Source: an uncultured Panacagrimonas sp. (GTDB lineage: Bacteria > Pseudomonadota > Gammaproteobacteria > Nevskiales > Nevskiaceae). Taken from it: 19,917 nucleotides of DNA. Position 1 is the stretch's first letter, and every line of letters begins with the position of its first letter. Below are positions 15,894 to 19,917 of this stretch, piece by piece. The position numbers were made by a program, and so were the translations under genes. Location of the stretch: contig CAMLNE010000030.1 in NCBI GenBank assembly GCA_946481265.1, positions 1 through 19,917 on the forward strand, written 5' to 3'. Below the pieces are notes generated by a model. The model searched no databases and was not told where the DNA came from. It saw nothing but the letters and a program-made list of their open reading frames with translations.

Positions 15894-15908
15894 GCGGGAC
15901 GTGCATCG

Positions 15909-15935
15909 GGGGCCGACGTCGTCGGCCCCTTTTTT
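15909..15935 (+). terminator. Intrinsic terminator of the ahpC-ahpF block
   Basis: GGGGCCGAC pairs with GTCGGCCCC (9 bp, 3-nt loop) and is followed directly by six T. It is the one textbook Rho-independent terminator in the window. On the other strand no T run follows, so it does not serve phoD. Confidence 0.9.
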
Positions 15936-15970
15936 CATGGTGATTCCGGGAGCCGTGCAACCGGCTTCCT

Positions 15971-17647
15971 TCACGGCGCCAGCGGCGGCGCATCCGCGCG
16001 CGGCGCGCTCATCGTGCCCGGGCTCAGCCGCTGACTGCCGTTCAGGGTCTGCAGCGCGCTGCCGAAGGCCTCGCCCGCGCCTGGTGCCAGCACGCTGTCC
16101 ACGTACCACCATTCGCCGGAGACGCGCTGCGGCGTGATGTCGAGCAGCAGGTAGCCGCGCCGCGTCAGCTCGACGTATTTCAGGTGGGGATTGAGCGCCC
16201 GCAGCGCGAACGCGAGTGCGCCTTCGGGGTCGGGCTGCCCCGGCGAGGTGACCGAGGTGGCGATGAATTCCACCGCCAGCGAGCCCTCGCCGGTCAGCGC
16301 GTTGTAGCCGCCGCCGTAGGGATCGCGCGGCAGGTCTGCCGCCCAGGAGCTGTGGATGTCCCCGGTCAGCACCACGGCGTTGCGCACCGGCGCCTGGGTC
16401 GACGATCCCGCGATCGACGCGAGCAGCCGGTCACGCTGCGGCTTGTAGCCGTCCCACTGGTCCGGGTTGAAGTGGATGTTCCGGTTTTCCGGCGTCACGC
16501 CGACGCGCGCCGGCGCCAGCATCACGCCCTGCCCGATCAGCTTCCAGCGCGCCGGCGTGCGCCGCAGCCGGTCCACCAGCGCCCGCTCCTGCTGGGTCGA
16601 GATCACGCGGCGGCCGCGGTCGAGGTATTCGCCGTCCTGCGTGAACAGCGGGACGATCTCGTCGTGGACGTTGGGATCGACCGGCTCGTCGCGTCCGGTG
16701 ATGCGCTCCTCGACCATGAAGATCTCGGCCAGGTCGCCGAGCCGGAACGAGCGATCGATGCGCCGCCGGTCGGCGTGGACCTGGCGGATCGGCATCCATT
16801 CGTAATAGGCACGCACCGCCGCCGCCACGCGCGCCTTGTAATCGCCTTCCGTCGCCGGCTGGTGGTTGGCGGCACCGCCCTTCCAGGCGTTGTCGGCGAA
16901 CTCGTGATCGTCCCAGATCGCCACCACGGGATGCTGTCGATGGAGTTCCTGCAGATCCTGGTCGGCCTTGTACTGGCTGTGCCGCGTCCGGTAGTCCGAC
17001 AGGGACACGATCTCCGTGGGCGGCTCGTAACGCCGCACGCTGCCGTACTCGTCGTTGCCGAACTCGTAGATGTAGTCGCCCAGGTGCACGACCAGGTCCA
17101 GATCGGCGCGCTGCGATACGCCGCGATAGGCGTTGAAGTAGCCGTGTGCCAGCGAGGCGCAGGACAGCACGGCGATGCGCAGGCGGTCGGTCCGGCCTCT
17201 CGGCAGCGTTCGCGTGCGACCGATCGGTGAGCGCGAGCTGCCCACGGAGAACCGGTAGTAGTAGGTCGTTGCCGGCAGCAGGCCGGTCACATCGACCTTG
17301 ACCGTGTAGTCGTCGAGTCGCCTCGCCCGCGCAGTGCCGCTGGCCACCACGTTGCCCAGCCCGGGATCCGTCGCCACGACATAGGACACCTGGATGTCCT
17401 TGGCGAGGGTCGCCATCGTGATCCGCGTCCAGAGGATCACGCGGTCCTGCAAGGGATCGCCGCTGGCAACACCGTGGACGAACGGCCCGGTGCCGGCGCT
17501 CGCTGGCGGAACGCTGGTATCGGCGGCCGCCCTTCCGGCAAGAAAGGCCTGAGTACCGAGCAGCGCCGAAGCGGCCCCGGCTCCTCGAAGGAACGACCGG
17601 CGGGTGAGGCCCGCCCGCTTTTTCTGCCTGATGGAAGGGCGGCCCAT
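15971..17647 (-). CDS. phoD: PhoD-family alkaline phosphatase/phosphodiesterase, Tat-exported
   Basis: PhoD enzymes are Ca2+/Fe3+-dependent secreted phosphodiesterases and alkaline phosphatases that release phosphate from esters. The ATG at 17647 gives 558 residues, with GGGAG about 7 nt ahead. A Tat signal is clear: basic stretch, TRRSFL at 15-20, then a hydrophobic segment ending near AGRAAA (38-43). An N-terminal PhoD_N beta domain follows (FVHGVASGDP near 56-65). The metallophosphatase core then shows LSCAS (161-165), HLGDYIYEFG (188-197), WDDHEFADN (245-253) and GDIHSSW (429-435). A longer in-frame start at 17803 would put non-conserved sequence before the Tat signal. No Pho box was recognised upstream. 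A weak hairpin (15949-15969) lies just after the stop on the minus strand. ahpF converges on it. Confidence 0.94.
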   Translation of the reverse strand: MGRPSIRQKKRAGLTRRSFLRGAGAASALLGTQAFLAGRAAADTSVPPASAGTGPFVHGVASGDPLQDRVILWTRITMATLAKDIQVSYVVATDPGLGNVVASGTARARRLDDYTVKVDVTGLLPATTYYYRFSVGSSRSPIGRTRTLPRGRTDRLRIAVLSCASLAHGYFNAYRGVSQRADLDLVVHLGDYIYEFGNDEYGSVRRYEPPTEIVSLSDYRTRHSQYKADQDLQELHRQHPVVAIWDDHEFADNAWKGGAANHQPATEGDYKARVAAAVRAYYEWMPIRQVHADRRRIDRSFRLGDLAEIFMVEERITGRDEPVDPNVHDEIVPLFTQDGEYLDRGRRVISTQQERALVDRLRRTPARWKLIGQGVMLAPARVGVTPENRNIHFNPDQWDGYKPQRDRLLASIAGSSTQAPVRNAVVLTGDIHSSWAADLPRDPYGGGYNALTGEGSLAVEFIATSVTSPGQPDPEGALAFALRALNPHLKYVELTRRGYLLLDITPQRVSGEWWYVDSVLAPGAGEAFGSALQTLNGSQRLSPGTMSAPRADAPPLAP

Positions 17648-17843
17648 TGCAAGTCTCCCGAAGAAGAGGACGCCGAAGGCGGCGCGGCGACGGTGCGAGC
17701 CAGAAACGTGCCCGCTGCAGCGGCGCAATGCCGCCGCACGCCGCCGTGCTGCCCGATCGTCCGAAGGCCTGCACGGGCCGCCGGGTCGCGACGCGTCCCG
17801 CAATGGCGCGCCAGGAGACGCCGGCGCGTCGGCTCCCCTGCCG

Positions 17844-18584
17844 CTACGACAGCAGCCGGATCGCGCCGTAGCCGAGCGCGGCGACCAGCACCGCGATCAG
17901 TCCCAGGATCACGTAGGCGCCGGTCGCCATGACGCGCTTCACCTTCTGGAATTCGGCGCGGCTGTTGACGTTAGGAAACGCCGAGGTCGGAACCGGCACG
18001 CCGAGAAACGCGCAGAGGGGAGCCCAGCCCTGGTCCACCGAGTACTCCAGGAGCCGCTCGGGCGGCACCTCGGCCCGCACCGTGTGGACATGCCGGTCGT
18101 AGTACGCGACCGCGCGTTGCCGGTCCGGCATCGTGTCCTGGTGCCCGCGCTTCCAGATCAGTTTCTGCGACATTGCGCCGAACTTGCGCCCGAAGGGCGT
18201 CAGCGCCTCCAGCACGGCGAACTGCCACATGGTCCGCGTGAAATAGATCGTCGCCATGGTGCTCTCGTACCAGGCGTCGCCACCCTTGGGGTGAACCGTC
18301 AGGATGACCTTGGCGTCCGGGTACGCGGTCATCAGCTCCCTCCAGACGACGCAGGCAGGGTTGTCCACGGCGGCGGTGTAGCGCGAGAACACCTGCTCCC
18401 AGTCATGCGCGGTTCCCGGGGCTGAATCGGCGACCTTCAGCCAGAAGTCCAGGTGCGACCGGTTGGCCTTGTTGGTGAGCACCTCGTACATGTGGTAGCA
18501 CGGGTACCCCAGCTCGTTGAGCGCCCGGTACAGCGATTCCGTACCGGTACGGCCGAAGCCGGCCCCGATGATCCTGAGTGCCAT
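17844..18584 (-). CDS. Sulfotransferase-family protein with C-terminal membrane anchor
   Basis: The 246-residue protein begins with MALRIIGAGFGRTGTESLYR, the PAPS-binding P-loop of the Sulfotransfer_4-type family; GFGRTGT stands for the 5'-phosphate loop. VILTVHPKGGDAWYEST near residues 93-109 fits the second PAPS-binding segment, with HPKGGDAWY in place of the usual RDP. Such enzymes move sulfate from PAPS to an alcohol or amine, but the acceptor is unknown. The C-terminus is a single hydrophobic helix (AYVILGLIAVLVAALGYGAI, about 224-243), which would tail-anchor the protein in the inner membrane with its catalytic part in the cytoplasm. The ATG at 18584 has a G-rich GGGGGGACAGG directly ahead. 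It lies 196 nt upstream of phoD on the same strand. The family call is good; activity is not proven, and some relatives have no known activity. Confidence 0.83.
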   Translation of the reverse strand: MALRIIGAGFGRTGTESLYRALNELGYPCYHMYEVLTNKANRSHLDFWLKVADSAPGTAHDWEQVFSRYTAAVDNPACVVWRELMTAYPDAKVILTVHPKGGDAWYESTMATIYFTRTMWQFAVLEALTPFGRKFGAMSQKLIWKRGHQDTMPDRQRAVAYYDRHVHTVRAEVPPERLLEYSVDQGWAPLCAFLGVPVPTSAFPNVNSRAEFQKVKRVMATGAYVILGLIAVLVAALGYGAIRLLS

Positions 18585-18801
18585 CCTGTCCCCCCGACGC
18601 GATTCGATGAACGCTCTGTCGTGCCCGCTCCCCGGGACCCGCGGTCGATCGTCCTGAAACCGGGGTCCGATCCATCATGGCCGATTCCGCGCCCCCGCGA
18701 GCGGCGCGCTTGCAGTAGGGCTTTCGATGCGGGTGCCGCGCCCCGTCCCTTCGTCCGCCCGATCCGTCGCTGTCCCGCATGCAGCGGAACGCGGTCATCA
18801 G

Positions 18802-18829
18802 GACGGCATCTCGCAGCAGCAGTGCCGTC
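18802..18829 (-). terminator. Weak hairpin after the AraC-family gene
   Basis: GACGGCA and TGCCGTC form a 7-bp stem around a 14-nt loop, 18 nt past the regulator's stop on the minus strand. No T run follows. The rest of the 263-nt gap to the sulfotransferase gene shows nothing recognisable. Confidence 0.3.
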
Positions 18830-18847
18830 GGTGGATCCGCGCGAAGG

Positions 18848-19819
18848 CTACGAGGTGCGGTCGCCGGGCCTTCCCTCGCGCTGCCATTCGCGCGCCGACA
18901 TGCCGTAACGGCGCCGGAACATGCGGCAGAAGTGCGACAGGTCGTTGAAGCCCCAGCGGTATGCGACCTCCGATACCGAGGCGCCGCGCCGCGTCAGGTC
19001 GGCGGCACAGCGATCGAGCCGCTTCTCGCCCACCCGCCGGGCAAAGCTGCTGTCGGTGTCCTCGAAGAGGCGATGCAGGTAGCGCACGGAGATGCCGAAC
19101 GCGGCCGCGACGCTGGCGGCGCTCAGGCGCTCGTTGCCCAGATTCGAGTCGATGTAGAACAGGATGCGGGAGCGCTCGCGTTCACGCGGTGCCGGCCTCG
19201 TGTCGCGGGCGCCGCGCCCACGGCTATCGCCGATGGCCAGGGCGAGCAGATCGACCAGGCTGTTCGACAGGGTGCGCTGCGCCGGCTCGTCGAGCTCGCC
19301 GCGCATCGAGACGAGACTGCGCATGAAGTTGCCGGCCAGTGCCGCCGGCCCCGCCCAGGTATCGAAGCGTGTCGCGGTGAGCGAGTCGGGAGCGACCAGC
19401 TGCGGCGCCAGGCGCTGGCGTGGAATGCGCAGGCACACGATTTTCCACTCCTCGCCCGGCGAATCGAGGAAATCGGCTTCGTAGGGCTGGCGCGTATCGA
19501 CGATGAAGAATTCGCCGGGCCGGACCACCGCCTGCCGTCCATGCTGGCGCACCACCGATGTGCCGGAAAGCTGGAGATCGCAGAAGTAATGCTCTGCCGG
19601 ATCGCGGCGGATTTCGCGGGCGCCGCGGCGGATGGTGTACGAGCTGGACCGCACCGAGGAGACGCAGACGTCGGAGAGCGGACGCATCCACACCTCGCTG
19701 TCGAAGCGCCGCTCCTCGGAGGTCCCCGGTTCGAGCGCGGTGAAGGCTTCGCAGAGAACCTCGCGCCAGTACTCGAACTGCTGGGCGGGGGGAAGATGAC
19801 GGGTCGACCAGTTCTGCAT
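18848..19819 (-). CDS. AraC-family transcriptional regulator (AraC_binding_2-like sensor domain)
   Basis: The 323-residue protein has an N-terminal sensor/cupin-like part (to about residue 190) of the type seen in AraC_binding_2 regulators such as FeaR and NitR/OruR-like proteins. It starts QNWSTRHLPPAQQFEYWREV and contains the HYFCDLQLSG and VRPGEFFIVDTRQPYEADF strands. The C-terminal double helix-turn-helix (about 215-315) is clear: LSAASVAAAFGISVRYLHRL is the first, and VSEVAYRWGFNDLSHFCRMF followed by RRRYGMSAREWQ the second. The start at 19819 is set by an AGGAGGA 8 nt ahead; a longer in-frame start at 19900 has no such site. The ligand is unknown. It may control the sulfotransferase and phoD genes downstream or something left of view. 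Confidence 0.92.
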   Translation of the reverse strand: MQNWSTRHLPPAQQFEYWREVLCEAFTALEPGTSEERRFDSEVWMRPLSDVCVSSVRSSSYTIRRGAREIRRDPAEHYFCDLQLSGTSVVRQHGRQAVVRPGEFFIVDTRQPYEADFLDSPGEEWKIVCLRIPRQRLAPQLVAPDSLTATRFDTWAGPAALAGNFMRSLVSMRGELDEPAQRTLSNSLVDLLALAIGDSRGRGARDTRPAPRERERSRILFYIDSNLGNERLSAASVAAAFGISVRYLHRLFEDTDSSFARRVGEKRLDRCAADLTRRGASVSEVAYRWGFNDLSHFCRMFRRRYGMSAREWQREGRPGDRTS

Positions 19820-19827
19820 TGAAACTC

Positions 19828-19834
19828 TCCTCCT
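19828..19834 (-). promoter_or_regulatory. Ribosome-binding site of the AraC-family gene
   Basis: It reads AGGAGGA on the minus strand, 8 nt before the ATG at 19819. This decides the start over the upstream in-frame codon at 19900. Confidence 0.8.
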
Positions 19835-19867
19835 GCGAGGAAACGGCCTCGGTTCGCTCGTCCATGG

Positions 19868-19894
19868 ATAAGAAGCACGACACGATCGATTCAA
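19868..19894 (-). promoter_or_regulatory. Tentative promoter of the AraC-family gene
   Basis: On the minus strand, TTGAAT (19889-19894) and TCTTAT (19868-19873) each match the sigma-70 consensus at four of six bases, but the 15-nt spacer is short. The region is AT-richer than the rest of the window, which is why it is listed at all. Confidence 0.25.
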
Positions 19895-19917
19895 GGGCAA
19901 GTAAACGCTATTTAGTT

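Noticed and set aside
15909..15935. Bidirectional terminator for both ahpF and phoD
   Set aside because: The T run is present only on the plus-strand side. On the minus strand the stem is preceded by A residues and followed by GC-rich sequence.
17648..17803. N-terminal extension of PhoD to the upstream in-frame start
   Set aside because: It would place about 50 Arg/Ala-rich residues before a standard Tat signal peptide, and the start at 17647 has its own GGGAG site.
18585..18847. Possible small gene between the AraC-family and sulfotransferase genes
   Set aside because: Frames crossing it are only extensions or shadows of neighbours; no ribosome-binding site plus conserved-looking protein was found.
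1..19917. Mobile element, prophage, toxin-antitoxin, defence system or CRISPR array
   Set aside because: No transposase, integrase, phage, restriction or Cas-like protein, no regularly spaced repeats and no tRNA-flanked boundary were seen. Gene content and composition look uniform and chromosomal.

Overview
The window is a stretch of chromosome from a GC-rich gammaproteobacterium, most likely of the order Xanthomonadales (Lysobacterales). This rests on the TamA/TamB pair, the form of AhpC (peroxidatic motif FNCPTE after FMPAAFT, as I recall from Xanthomonas), the malate dehydrogenase type, and a XanB2-like chorismatase. That last enzyme is the pigment/ubiquinone hydroxybenzoate synthase known from this order. 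No tRNA, rRNA, CRISPR array, insertion sequence or phage gene was seen. All 13 genes look intact except tamB, which runs off the left edge.

Left block (1-7867, minus strand): ttcA (tRNA 2-thiocytidine synthesis), a DsbA-like 2-hydroxychromene-2-carboxylate isomerase family protein, a secreted TraB/GumN protein, tamA and tamB. The genes are packed head to tail (6-nt gap, 4-nt overlap, 64-nt gap, 1-nt overlap) and are probably one transcription unit. TamA and TamB form the translocation and assembly module of the cell envelope.

Middle block (8194-13385, plus strand): an LLM-class flavin oxidoreductase, a DUF2461 protein, malate dehydrogenase (mdh), a CorA metal transporter, and a XanB2-like chorismatase 43 nt behind corA. 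Strong GC hairpins separate several of these genes. An imperfect inverted repeat with a GGGAATC doublet lies behind mdh.

Peroxide-defence block (13386-15935, plus strand): ahpC and ahpF, the two halves of alkyl hydroperoxide reductase. Upstream of ahpC is an OxyR-like operator with the expected four-part spacing, abutting a promoter with a poor -35. The ahpC-ahpF gap holds a hairpin and a 17-bp tandem repeat. A textbook intrinsic terminator closes the block.

Right block (15971-19819, minus strand): an AraC-family regulator, a sulfotransferase-family protein with a C-terminal membrane anchor, and a Tat-exported PhoD-type alkaline phosphatase. They share a direction but are separated by 263 and 196 nt, so a common regulon is possible but not shown.

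Overall this looks like ordinary core chromosome. I did not find a convincing new multi-gene system. The points most worth following are the regulatory DNA around ahpC/ahpF, the stand-alone chorismatase, the TraB/GumN-TAM linkage, and the odd last codons of tamB at the window edge.
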